This document shows positions 7,477-17,348 of a DNA stretch of 21,513 nt, in pieces. This DNA comes from a virus. The stretch spans positions 1 through 21,513 of IMG/VR virus record IMGVR_UViG_3300023278_001158. The stretch is one strand, 5' to 3'. The notes below the pieces were generated by a model that saw nothing but the letters and a program-made list of their open reading frames with translations, did no database searches and was not told the origin of the DNA. Made by a program: the position numbers and the translations under genes. The stretch's first letter is position 1. Each line of letters starts with the position of its first letter.

Positions 7477-10400
7477 TGGCGAGAAATTATAAAAGTCAGG
7501 CCAAGCCTGTTGTAAAAAATTTAACGATTCCAGGACGCACCAAGCGTGATTATTCTAGTAGAAAAAGTGAGGATTTTCTTCCTCGCTATCTCCGTAGCGA
7601 TATAAACAAAAAGTTCTTAGATGCAACACTAGATCAGTTAATTGGAAATGGAAGTGCAGAGCGTATCAATGCTTTCTATGGAAGTAAAACAGGCCTAGTA
7701 AACAATCCGCAACAAGACTTTTATCAAACCAGTACTAACAAACTAAAAGAAGATTTTAGACTTGCGCCTGGTATTGTTAGCCGACCAGATGGTTATACAA
7801 GCGAAACCAAAGTGCATCTAACATATGATGACATCATTAATAGAATTGATTACCTTAAGGGTATTACAACCAACCATGATAAACTTTTCCAAGACATTAA
7901 CTATGTGTGGAGAAGTATTATTAATCCAAACAAGCTGATTAATTTTAACGATTACTATTGGTTTGAATTTGATTTGCCAGTTTGTGTGATCAGTACTGAA
8001 GTTAATCCGCTAACTGATGTAATTGGAAATCCATATTTTACATTTAGCGGAAATTCCGTACATCCGCCTCTGAGACTTATCAACGGACTTAAGATAGCGT
8101 TTGATGAAGAAACTATTAATATGTTTCCTGATCTAGGGTATACTGATAGAGATGGTTACTTTGTTAGTAGAGAATACATTGTAGAAGGCGTCGGCGATAA
8201 GATCATGCTTATTGATCTAACCAAGTTTAGTAGAAAAACGCCATACACTGATCGTGTTCCAATTCCATGGGATACAACAGGATGGGATTCAAACAATGCA
8301 CCATGGGATGGCAGCGATGATATCCCTAACCTAAAAGATTATATTGTTATGCAACGAGGCGCATGCGACAGAAACGCATGGAGTCGAGTTAACCAATGGT
8401 ATCACATCAATGCAATCAAACTGTCATATAACTTTAATAATCTAGTATTAACAGAACGAGATCTAGATAGCGCACAAGCCAAACGCCCAATCATTGAATT
8501 TTGGAGAGACTATAGACTATACAATTTTGGTACACAGGCAGTAAGCACAGTCAAAGAAATCATCACTGACAAAAGTTGGCCTGCAAGTGTAATGGGGTCA
8601 AGTGGTGATGTTCTTACACCTGGTGGCCGCGAAGTGTTTGAAGGTGATGTGTTTATGTTTAACACACCTGACGAACCACAGTATTATAGCAGAATGTGGC
8701 GTGCAACGCAAGTAGGTGTTAATCTACAATGGGTACTGGTTACAACTACCAGTGGCGTCAATGGTTACCCTGCACTTTGGGACAAAATACTAGACACTGT
8801 TACAGGATTTGAATATTACTGGAATGGCGACATTTGGTTTAAAGGTCAGCAAAAGTTAAGTGAAAATCAAAGTCCTTTGTTTGATCTTTATGATCACAGC
8901 GGACTTAGAATCAGTGACACTAGCACATTCCCTAACAATAACTTTACTGGTAACACAGTATTTGAATTTAAACTAGCAGATACTAGAATCCTTGATTCAG
9001 AATTAGGTATCAGTGTACTCTACAATGATAGCTACGGACTAAGTCAAGGCGTCTTTAAAAAGTTTGCTAACATTGTGTTCACTAACACACTTGAACAAGA
9101 TGTGTACAGTTATAACCTTGACACTGTACCAACTGAAATTGTAGGCTACTACTATTTGAGAAACAACTGCACAGGCGAGTTTAACTGCGGTTGGGATCCT
9201 GTAAAAACAGTTAACAGAGTAAAGCTACACGAAAATAGAGTAATTAAAAAAGGTACAACCACACTGGATATTGATCTTAAAACAGACAGTTGGGACGGTA
9301 CACTTAATCAATATAGAGAATATGAATTTGTATACACTTCTGCAGGGTATGAAGTATACGAGATACTGCCATTTGCAAAAAACAAAATGAGCGGATTGAA
9401 TCCTGACATCTTTATTACACGAGATCAAGCATACAACTTTATATACAACAGTGGTACAAGCCCATTGAGCATTGTTGATAAAAATGGAAACATTTGGACA
9501 GGCGGCGTAATAGGAGCCAGCCCAATTACCAGCGGCACATTTACAATCAATATTAACAGTCAAACATATCCTAATTTAGAATACTTGTACTACAATGGTG
9601 TTGCAGGCCGCGGCCGCATTTATATTATTGACCAAGGCACACAAGAACACTTCCCTGAAGTTAGGTACAACGGAAAATTGTGCAATTATCAAGTTGACTT
9701 TGATATTATAAACAACCATGTTGTAATGCCTATTGCTAATAACATTACACCTAAAGTGGTTGAATCTCTGGCGGAAAACGATGTTGTTGATGTATACTAT
9801 ACCAGCAACGAAAATGTTGCAAATCCAACATATACTGTTAGTGAAAGTATTAAAAACAATCCCAATAACGATACATTTGGAAATATTGCATACAACGAAG
9901 TGTGGGAACACTTTACTACACTGTTGAACAATTACAATGGCTTTAATGGATATGCATTTGGTAAAAACAACTTTGAAGAACTTCCAAGACAGCTAGGTGT
10001 ACAAGGTACTATCCAACAACATGAAAATAACATGCTATTGGTAGGACCGTTGTTTGGCAACTTTGATTACAGCATTGTTAATGCTCTTAGATATAATGGT
10101 GATCAAGTCGATAGATTTAGAAACAAGTTTAAACAAACTGTTACTAGAATATACGAGCAAAGCAACGCAAATACACCAATCTATAGGTTAGTTGATCTTG
10201 CACTAGAAGATATTAACTTTGGTAAAAGCAGCGAGTTTCCGTATGCTCATAGTGGCATGGCTTACTACTCAAATATCACAGAATACAGTTATACCGCAGA
10301 CGGAACAGATCCAATATACGAATTTGAAAGTGCAATTGAACTAGGCGAATATGCTCAACATGTATATGTGTATGTTGATGGTGTTCAATTGTTAGTGGAC

Positions 10401-13400
10401 CGTGACTATACAATTTCTACAACAGAAATTCAGTTTACATCTGCACCAACAGGCGCAGTTGTAGTACGAGTTGCAAACAAAAATGCTAGCACTTACATTC
10501 CAACAACTCTTCCTAAAATGTTGCTAGAGCCTGCAACACTACCTGAGCTAGGTGCAGATTACTTGATTTGTCATGATGGCGCAAGGTGGGAAGCACTAAG
10601 CGAATTTGATAAAGTTAACCAAGCAATACTAGATCTAGAATATAGAATATACAATCACCTAGAAGCCGCTACTAAAACAGCCCGACTAGATAGAAAGCTA
10701 TATCCTAGCAGAAGCAGAGTACACTTTATTGGTGGCTATGAGTATCTAGACCTTGCAGAAGATAGATTTAACAGTTATATTATCAGCAAGGGATACAGTG
10801 TAGCACAAAAAGATCAGTTGTTTAAAAATGTAAATTGGAATACAAATGCATTTGAAAAGAACTATAGCAGCACTGCAAAATATCCTTATAGTCCTGGTTA
10901 CTACAAGGGCATGTATAATTGGCTATTTGACACAATTACTCCACACCTAACACCATGGCACAGTTTAGGGTATAACATCAAACCATCGTGGTGGGATGCA
11001 CACTATCCAAGTCCAGATGTATCAGGCAGCTGGGGCGATGCACAAAAAGTATCTGACTTTAAAGAAGCAATGCGTGTAGGCAATGTTGCAGAGCCCGATA
11101 CCCCTTATCAAATTGATTTGCAATATGCAAGAGGTTCAGCAAGCGCAGAGTATCCAGTTACTCCAACAGGTCAACTAATGGATCCATACAGTGCAGGTCT
11201 TGCAGCAGATCCTGGTGTTAACGGCGCAGACGATTTTAAATTTGGTGACATGTACGGCATTGAAGCAGAATGGCAAAACACAACTGAATTTAGATTTGCA
11301 ATTTATGAACTTAGATTGATATTACAACCTGGTACATTCCTTAAAGATTGGAATACCAACTTGTACACTACCAGTATTAATGGCGAACGAGTTCTTGCAA
11401 AAACAATGAAAAGAACAACACCAGCCGACTTGTTGATGCACAGACAACTAGACGATACTGGCAACGAATTACAGGTTAGTGGCATTAACCAAATTCTAGT
11501 AGAGTATTTGCGTAGTAAAAACCAAGACGGAACTGAACTAGCCACTGATATTAAAACACTAGAGCCTGCACTATCGTTTAAACTAGAAGGCTTTACTGAT
11601 GCAAGAACAGTGCGTCTAGTAACTGACGGTATTAACAGTAACAACGATAGATTTGTTCCTGAAGAAGATTTTGAAATCAGCTTGTACCTAAGTCCGCCGC
11701 TAGAAGAATACACTATGAGCAGTATCAGCATTACATGGACCGGTGATGCATATGAAATTAATGGTAAAGACAATGTTGAAGCGTTCTTTACTGTACTGCC
11801 AAGTGATCGTAACGGTAAGACCACTGATATACAATTTGGGTCAGACACCATTGTTAAATTCTTATCATGGAGCGACACAAGCCAGCAGGTGTTGTATGGT
11901 ACAGAATACACTCGTCGTTCAGATGTGTATGACCTGTTTATTGCATACGGTCGTTGGTTAACAAAGATCGGATTTGTATTTGACAATGAAAAAACATTTG
12001 AAGATGCAGCAGGCAAGTTTATTAATTGGAGTAAATCAACTCTATCACCAGGTGATACAATTGTTATTAGCCCGTTTGAAGATAAAGTTGTATTCGATGC
12101 AAATGGTAAAGGCTTTATCGGAAACACCAGAAGTCTTATTAACGAAGTTTACAACATTAAAGATCTAGTAGACAAAGAAATTACTGGTAAGGATATTAAT
12201 GTAAGTAGACTAGACAACCTTGTAACAATTCTACCTACCGGCGAGCAGAAATTGTATTTTACTAGATTGTATACTAGTGAATACGATCATGCTGTTACAC
12301 TAAGCGGCATTACTAGATTTGAAGATATCATTTACAAATCAGTATTTGGTATGCAGATTCATAGAATTAAATTTGTTGGACAAAAGACAGGCGACTGGTT
12401 TGGTGCACCTAAAGCAAATGGTTATTTGTTAGCAGACAACCTGCTGGTACAAAACTTTGAAAAGACTGTGAACGATGTTGACCGCGGACTGTTTGATGTT
12501 GAAGAAACAGTTCTTAACCCAACCATGGTTGATGCAGCTCGTCACAACATTGGATATACCACACAGGACTATCTCAAGAAATTGTTGTTTAACAAAGATG
12601 TGAGCTTTGAGTTCTGGAAAGGTTTAATCCACAAAAAAGGTACTCCTAGTTCTTATAAAAATCTATTGCGTTCAATTGATATTGATAACGAAATCAGCGA
12701 TGTTGAAGTACAAGAAGAATGGATGTTCAAACTGGGCGAATATGGCGGGCAGGGGCTTACTAAGAATTATGAAATTGAATTAACACCAACTGATCTAAAG
12801 CATAACCCACAGATTGTAAACTTTGTGCAAGACATTAGAGAAGATCGTGTAACCAATAAAGAACTGCAATACGATACTCGTGTAACAGTTACAACCAACG
12901 ATACTCGCTGGGTTAACAAGCCAGAAGGTAGCATATCATTCCCTACACTAAATGACAGTGCATATAACGCAGTTGCATTACCAAGTGCAGGAAATGTTTG
13001 GGAACACGAAGCAACATTTATGTTGTTTGATGAAAATGGATTTAGAGCCACAGTTGCACCAGAAATATTACCTTACAGTATTCCTAACTGGATTAACGGT
13101 GTTGAGTATGATGCAGGCGCACAAGTTAGATACAACGGCAGAGTATGGGAAGCAACAACTTCAAGCGATAGCAACGGTTTAAATGAGCCAAATGTATTGC
13201 AGTTTGTACAAATAGAAGAACCAGAGCTACCTACATTCTGGTTAGCTAAAAACGCTAACGGCACCGCAGATCTATTAAAAGCACAAGATGATACCTACGC
13301 AATTATTGAAATTTGTGCAGGATTAACCAGTCAGGATCAAGCACTGGTCAAGTGCGATAAAGCACACAACTTAGCAGTAGGTGACTTTGTAATGATTGTT

Positions 13401-16400
13401 AACAGTAGCACAACACCAAGTGTTAACGGAGTGCATAGAGTTTCAAACATTCAAAGCGATGAGTGGTTCTTGATTGATGCGTACATATCAACTAAAGGAT
13501 TTACTGGCAAGTTCTTTCCATTAAGAACAATGATGTTTGCTGATGTTGATGCAATGGATGCCGCAATAACAGATCCTCGCTACAAAATTAGACAAAATGA
13601 TATTGTGTATACGCCAACTGCGGTGTACCGATACAACGGCAGTTTAACCGGTACTTGGAATATTATTAGAACCAGTGATGCACCAGTTGATAATACTGCA
13701 TTGACCAATGTTAGATTGTACAACAATGCACAAAACAATATCATTGCAGAGTTTGAAGCATATGATCCTAGAAAAGGAATCATTCCTGGCAGGGCACAAA
13801 AAGAAATAAACAGTATGTCATACTATGACAATGCAGTGTATTCGCATACCAACAGTGATTCGCATACAGATGAAGTTAGATATTGGGGTGTTAACAAACT
13901 TGGAACAACATGGTGGGATACCAGCAGTGCAGTGTTCCAAAACACAGAACAAACCAGTGCAACCCATCCGGAATATAGACACACACATTGGGGTAAACTA
14001 CATCCTAGTGCAAGTATTGATATTTACGAATGGACTCAAGGCACAGTAACTCCTGACAAGTGGTCTACTGCAAAACAGGGCCAAGGTGTTCCTTACTACC
14101 TAACAGATCCATATGGTAATAGAACATACTTTTGGAGTGAAGAAGAACTTCCAGATCCTGTTACAGGACAAATGAAAATATACTACTTCTACTGGGTAAG
14201 AAACAAAACCAGCGTACCTAATATCAACAACAGACAACTTAGCACAACCGCTATGGCCAGAATGATAGAAAATCCAACTCGTCAAGGCATATTATGGTGC
14301 AGTGCAACTGGAGAGTCAGATCTATTAATTGCAAACAGTAGCAATTATGTAGTTGACAATAATTGTGTACTAGAGTTTACATTCAAAAGCGGTACCGTTC
14401 CAAATCATGAAGAATGGATGTTGCTCAGAGAAAACGACAGCGATATACCTGTGTTCTTCCACAAAAGAATGCGTGACAGTATGGTTGGGCAATCAACCAG
14501 CTATCAAAGTTTTAGTTATACTACATTTAGCCATACAGTAGATTATCCGTTTGGTAGTATTGTAGAATATAACAACGCCATCTACAGAGCAACTGCTAAT
14601 AACACACCACGCCCATTTGCAAGCGGTGCATGGCAAGAGCAGTACAGATATAAGATTAACAATGTAGGCAGAGTTGAACTGTTGGTATTTAGACCTGTAC
14701 CAGATCTGGATCAACATCCGCTGATGCGTTATGGCAACCAAACTAGACCTGCACAAGCATGGTTTGAGTTTAAAGACAGTGCTAGACGAGTGTTTGTAGA
14801 ATCAGCTAATAGACTGTTAGCACAAATGAACCTAGTAGATGAAATACTAGACTGGGATAAAACACTTGGCCTTACTGCATATGATACTGGAACGGCAACA
14901 TATGATGTTACAAAATATTGGTCATATGTTGATTGGTTTAATGCTGATTGGGACAGAAGTGGACTACCAGAAAAAGACATTGCAAACAGACTAGCATTAG
15001 AATCTGAAACACCAACTGCTAACAGACTTATTCGTGTACTAAACGACGGACAAAATCGTTATGAAATCTATCTAGGTAACGGCACGGACTGGGTTCTAGT
15101 AGAAAAACAAAATGCTACAATTGAACTAAGTGGTAAACTGTGGGACTTCTATATCGACAACAGTGGTTGGGATATGGATCCGTTTGATAGCGGCGTATGG
15201 GACGAATATCCAACAGTTGAGTTGTTTAACATTATTAATGCATTGCGCTATGATGTATTTGTAGGAGATTACAAAGTAAACTATAACAAGTTATGGTTCT
15301 CTATGATATACTACACAATGAGCGAGCAAGAAAAAGTAGATTGGATTGCTAAAACAACCTTGCTACAAGTTAAAACTAGAAGCCAAGGTAATATTCAAAT
15401 CAACTTGTATAACAAAGAAATCAGTGATACAATTGTTGAATACATCAGTGAAATTAAACCGTTCCACACCAAGTTGCGTAATGTGTTTAACATCAAAGAG
15501 TTTGATGACGCTACTACTGCTGAAATCACAGAAGACTCACGCACAGGTAAGATTGTGCTTAAATTTGATAGACACGGCAAGCCTCGTTGGAATCAAACAA
15601 TGGTTGATGCTGCAAACTTCTGGGTACTAGAGCCTGGATATGATATGGCACCATGGGAAGCAATATATACTAACTGGCCAAACTTTGTAAGTAAAGCAAG
15701 ATCACTAGACGGCACACTAAAAGAAAGACAAGCCAAGTACCCAGATGGCAGTCCTAGATTTGATCAATGGGGCATGCCAGTAATGGAAACATTCTGGGAA
15801 CCAAAGCAACCATCTGATTATGATGTAGAGCCGCATATTGAAACCAGTACTAGACCTTGGGATGTTGATCGCCAAACACTAGAAGATCTATATATAGGAA
15901 CCATTTATGATGGATACGGCTTCCAGCGAGACACACAACGAGATGCAAGCGATACCCAACCAACTGTTGATACATCAAAAGTAACTACAGACGACGATGC
16001 GATTGAAGATCCAATTGAAACAATTGTAGAGGGCAATGCCTTTATTCAACCGCATTATGAAGGTTATCCAGAAGAAGAAGTTCCGGTACTACCGTTTGAT
16101 GCAGTGAGTATTCGTGTACAAACTAATACTAGCGGAAGCACCGAAACAGGTGCTTCAAGAACATTCCACCTGTTTAAAGACATGTTAGGAGACTTCCATA
16201 TTCATCGTGTAAATGACCTAGGTAAAACTATGTTAAATACTAACATAGATCAGATTACCACTTCAATTGAAGTGCAAGATGCCAGTGTTCTTACTGTATC
16301 CGATGCAGTTAACCTTGTGCCTGGCGTTATTTGGATTGGGTCTGAACGAATCGAATATTGGGGTATCAACGGAAATATACTAGTAAATTGTGCTAGAGGC

Positions 16401-16604
16401 ACATTAGGTACTGCTGCACAGTCACATCAGCTCAATGATATGGTTGTTGATCAAGGCAGACAACAAGATATACCGGGCATTGCCAGGTTTGTTCGTTACG
16501 GAGATCAACTAAAACCTGCATTTAATGACGCAGGAACCGAACTCCAAAACAGTACAAACGCAGAAGCAAACTTTATTAACCAAGTTAAAGGTACAATATG
16601 GTAA
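7476..16604 (+). CDS. Giant tail/baseplate structural protein (gp7 position)
   Basis: This 3042-residue protein follows gp6, where T4 has gp7 (1032 residues). The opening (SEDFLPRYLRSDINKKFLDA, FYGSK) matches the N-terminus of very large structural proteins of T4-like marine phages, which probably act at the baseplate edge. Visible modules: a conserved region about 110-180; Trp-Asp-rich turns at about 264-280 (PWDTTGWDSNNAPWDG), 2482-2497 and 2563-2580; two segments like chitin/cellulose-binding CBM5/12 modules, NWINGVEYDAGAQVRYNGRV (from 1871) and YPFGSIVEYNNAIYRAT (2357-2373); and a C-terminal beta module about 2918-2995 with IGSERIEYWG and CARGTLGTAA, common in phage and bacterial surface proteins. 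No protease, hydrolase or membrane segment is evident. AGGG at 7462-7465 serves the ATG. The frame is intact over 9.1 kb, so strong selection maintains it. Whether it replaces gp7, gp8 and gp10 together, or adds a fibre-like part, cannot be told here. Confidence 0.8.
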   Translation: MARNYKSQAKPVVKNLTIPGRTKRDYSSRKSEDFLPRYLRSDINKKFLDATLDQLIGNGSAERINAFYGSKTGLVNNPQQDFYQTSTNKLKEDFRLAPGIVSRPDGYTSETKVHLTYDDIINRIDYLKGITTNHDKLFQDINYVWRSIINPNKLINFNDYYWFEFDLPVCVISTEVNPLTDVIGNPYFTFSGNSVHPPLRLINGLKIAFDEETINMFPDLGYTDRDGYFVSREYIVEGVGDKIMLIDLTKFSRKTPYTDRVPIPWDTTGWDSNNAPWDGSDDIPNLKDYIVMQRGACDRNAWSRVNQWYHINAIKLSYNFNNLVLTERDLDSAQAKRPIIEFWRDYRLYNFGTQAVSTVKEIITDKSWPASVMGSSGDVLTPGGREVFEGDVFMFNTPDEPQYYSRMWRATQVGVNLQWVLVTTTSGVNGYPALWDKILDTVTGFEYYWNGDIWFKGQQKLSENQSPLFDLYDHSGLRISDTSTFPNNNFTGNTVFEFKLADTRILDSELGISVLYNDSYGLSQGVFKKFANIVFTNTLEQDVYSYNLDTVPTEIVGYYYLRNNCTGEFNCGWDPVKTVNRVKLHENRVIKKGTTTLDIDLKTDSWDGTLNQYREYEFVYTSAGYEVYEILPFAKNKMSGLNPDIFITRDQAYNFIYNSGTSPLSIVDKNGNIWTGGVIGASPITSGTFTININSQTYPNLEYLYYNGVAGRGRIYIIDQGTQEHFPEVRYNGKLCNYQVDFDIINNHVVMPIANNITPKVVESLAENDVVDVYYTSNENVANPTYTVSESIKNNPNNDTFGNIAYNEVWEHFTTLLNNYNGFNGYAFGKNNFEELPRQLGVQGTIQQHENNMLLVGPLFGNFDYSIVNALRYNGDQVDRFRNKFKQTVTRIYEQSNANTPIYRLVDLALEDINFGKSSEFPYAHSGMAYYSNITEYSYTADGTDPIYEFESAIELGEYAQHVYVYVDGVQLLVDRDYTISTTEIQFTSAPTGAVVVRVANKNASTYIPTTLPKMLLEPATLPELGADYLICHDGARWEALSEFDKVNQAILDLEYRIYNHLEAATKTARLDRKLYPSRSRVHFIGGYEYLDLAEDRFNSYIISKGYSVAQKDQLFKNVNWNTNAFEKNYSSTAKYPYSPGYYKGMYNWLFDTITPHLTPWHSLGYNIKPSWWDAHYPSPDVSGSWGDAQKVSDFKEAMRVGNVAEPDTPYQIDLQYARGSASAEYPVTPTGQLMDPYSAGLAADPGVNGADDFKFGDMYGIEAEWQNTTEFRFAIYELRLILQPGTFLKDWNTNLYTTSINGERVLAKTMKRTTPADLLMHRQLDDTGNELQVSGINQILVEYLRSKNQDGTELATDIKTLEPALSFKLEGFTDARTVRLVTDGINSNNDRFVPEEDFEISLYLSPPLEEYTMSSISITWTGDAYEINGKDNVEAFFTVLPSDRNGKTTDIQFGSDTIVKFLSWSDTSQQVLYGTEYTRRSDVYDLFIAYGRWLTKIGFVFDNEKTFEDAAGKFINWSKSTLSPGDTIVISPFEDKVVFDANGKGFIGNTRSLINEVYNIKDLVDKEITGKDINVSRLDNLVTILPTGEQKLYFTRLYTSEYDHAVTLSGITRFEDIIYKSVFGMQIHRIKFVGQKTGDWFGAPKANGYLLADNLLVQNFEKTVNDVDRGLFDVEETVLNPTMVDAARHNIGYTTQDYLKKLLFNKDVSFEFWKGLIHKKGTPSSYKNLLRSIDIDNEISDVEVQEEWMFKLGEYGGQGLTKNYEIELTPTDLKHNPQIVNFVQDIREDRVTNKELQYDTRVTVTTNDTRWVNKPEGSISFPTLNDSAYNAVALPSAGNVWEHEATFMLFDENGFRATVAPEILPYSIPNWINGVEYDAGAQVRYNGRVWEATTSSDSNGLNEPNVLQFVQIEEPELPTFWLAKNANGTADLLKAQDDTYAIIEICAGLTSQDQALVKCDKAHNLAVGDFVMIVNSSTTPSVNGVHRVSNIQSDEWFLIDAYISTKGFTGKFFPLRTMMFADVDAMDAAITDPRYKIRQNDIVYTPTAVYRYNGSLTGTWNIIRTSDAPVDNTALTNVRLYNNAQNNIIAEFEAYDPRKGIIPGRAQKEINSMSYYDNAVYSHTNSDSHTDEVRYWGVNKLGTTWWDTSSAVFQNTEQTSATHPEYRHTHWGKLHPSASIDIYEWTQGTVTPDKWSTAKQGQGVPYYLTDPYGNRTYFWSEEELPDPVTGQMKIYYFYWVRNKTSVPNINNRQLSTTAMARMIENPTRQGILWCSATGESDLLIANSSNYVVDNNCVLEFTFKSGTVPNHEEWMLLRENDSDIPVFFHKRMRDSMVGQSTSYQSFSYTTFSHTVDYPFGSIVEYNNAIYRATANNTPRPFASGAWQEQYRYKINNVGRVELLVFRPVPDLDQHPLMRYGNQTRPAQAWFEFKDSARRVFVESANRLLAQMNLVDEILDWDKTLGLTAYDTGTATYDVTKYWSYVDWFNADWDRSGLPEKDIANRLALESETPTANRLIRVLNDGQNRYEIYLGNGTDWVLVEKQNATIELSGKLWDFYIDNSGWDMDPFDSGVWDEYPTVELFNIINALRYDVFVGDYKVNYNKLWFSMIYYTMSEQEKVDWIAKTTLLQVKTRSQGNIQINLYNKEISDTIVEYISEIKPFHTKLRNVFNIKEFDDATTAEITEDSRTGKIVLKFDRHGKPRWNQTMVDAANFWVLEPGYDMAPWEAIYTNWPNFVSKARSLDGTLKERQAKYPDGSPRFDQWGMPVMETFWEPKQPSDYDVEPHIETSTRPWDVDRQTLEDLYIGTIYDGYGFQRDTQRDASDTQPTVDTSKVTTDDDAIEDPIETIVEGNAFIQPHYEGYPEEEVPVLPFDAVSIRVQTNTSGSTETGASRTFHLFKDMLGDFHIHRVNDLGKTMLNTNIDQITTSIEVQDASVLTVSDAVNLVPGVIWIGSERIEYWGINGNILVNCARGTLGTAAQSHQLNDMVVDQGRQQDIPGIARFVRYGDQLKPAFNDAGTELQNSTNAEANFINQVKGTIW
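16228..16248. repeat. Short perfect inverted repeat in the giant gene
   Basis: CTATGTTA (16228-16235) and TAACATAG (16241-16248) form an 8-base stem around a 5-base loop and include a TAAATA. The stem is AT-rich and is not followed by a T run, so a terminator role is unlikely. It lies at the start of the C-terminal beta module and may mark a module junction or be chance. Confidence 0.4.
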
Positions 16605-17302
16605 AAACTGAATCTGCTAAAATTAATGAGATAAATATTGATAACAAAGGTATAAATGGAATGGACAAACTTAATCGCGAAGATAGCAATGTTATGATGG
16701 AAGGCCACATCAAGATCTGGGATCCAGAGAGTGGTGATATCTATATCAATAAACGAAATGCTATTAACTTTGAAAATATGAGTATTGCTCTTGCTCAGAG
16801 TCTGAGTAACAGAGGAGAAGGTACTGTATATGAACTACATTTTGGTAATGGTGGTACTGTTGTTACTGCAACAGGCACTGTTGAATATAGAACGCCTAAC
16901 ACTGACGGCCAAAGCGAAGATTTATACAACGCTACATTCTTTAAAGTGATTGACGAGTCTGATACCTTTAACAATACCGACATTACACAAAACTATATGG
17001 AAATAAGCCATGTAGCAGGAACTAACTACACTGACATTATTGTAACATGTACACTAGACTATGATGAGCCTAGTGCAACAGATACAACATTTAATCTAGC
17101 CGGTGTAGATCAAGATGTTGTTGACAACGCAACAGACTTTAACGGTAGTTTTGTTTTTGATGAACTTGGGTTGAAAAACAAAAGCGCCAGCGCAAATTTG
17201 AACGAAGGGCTGCTATTGACCCATGTGGTTTTCCACCCTGTTCAAAAGAGTGCTAACAGACTACTCCAGGTAGTTTATACATTGCGTGTTCGCGCAGGTT
17301 AA
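16598..17302 (+). CDS. Virion structural protein of the marine T4-like type
   Basis: The protein has 234 residues from the ATG at 16598. The section from about residue 36 (GHIKIWDPESGDIYINKRNA, then FENMSIALAQSLSNR and LHFGNGGT) matches a family of virion proteins found beside fibre genes in cyanophage-type genomes; its exact role is unknown to me. The rest is predicted beta-rich, ending FHPVQKSANRLLQVVYTLRV. The ATG overlaps the giant gene's stop (ATGGTAA) and has AAAGG six bases upstream, favouring 16598. A second in-frame ATG at 16661 (residue 22) also has AAAGG ten bases upstream and starts nearer the conserved part, so a 213-residue form is possible. It is followed by a 46-base gap with a candidate late promoter. 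Confidence 0.75.
   Translation: MVKTESAKINEINIDNKGINGMDKLNREDSNVMMEGHIKIWDPESGDIYINKRNAINFENMSIALAQSLSNRGEGTVYELHFGNGGTVVTATGTVEYRTPNTDGQSEDLYNATFFKVIDESDTFNNTDITQNYMEISHVAGTNYTDIIVTCTLDYDEPSATDTTFNLAGVDQDVVDNATDFNGSFVFDELGLKNKSASANLNEGLLLTHVVFHPVQKSANRLLQVVYTLRVRAG
16630..16637 (+). promoter_or_regulatory. Possible internal late-promoter motif before the alternative start at 16661
   Basis: GATAAATA is identical to the motif before gp25, lies 29 bases (from its TAAATA) before the in-frame ATG at 16661 and is followed by AAAGG (16646-16650). It falls inside the coding frame, so it may be chance. Confidence 0.22.
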
Positions 17303-17324
17303 TGAGCATAAAGCTATAAAACGG

Positions 17325-17330
17325 TAAATA
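17325..17330 (+). promoter_or_regulatory. Candidate T4-type late promoter upstream of the 344-residue fibre-type gene
   Basis: TAAATA sits in a 46-base gap, 24 bases before the ATG at 17349, with AGAGG (17336-17340) as ribosome-binding site. Spacing and order match the sites at 3271 and 3880. No terminator hairpin is seen between the preceding stop and this site. Confidence 0.5.
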
Positions 17331-17348
17331 CACATAGAGGAATAATAA

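Noticed and set aside
9225-9911. Two minus-strand frames of about 110 codons with many Cys and Ile
   Set aside because: They lie opposite the giant gene and have low-complexity shadow composition, with no family resemblance.
11303-12127. 274-codon minus-strand open frame
   Set aside because: It is antisense to the giant gene, rich in Ser, Leu and Val as expected from complementing AGY/TAY-rich coding sequence, and shows no domain or ribosome-binding context.
16228-16248. Late promoter at the TAAATA inside the inverted repeat
   Set aside because: It lies deep in the giant gene, has no start codon with a ribosome site at the usual spacing, and the motif is part of the hairpin loop.
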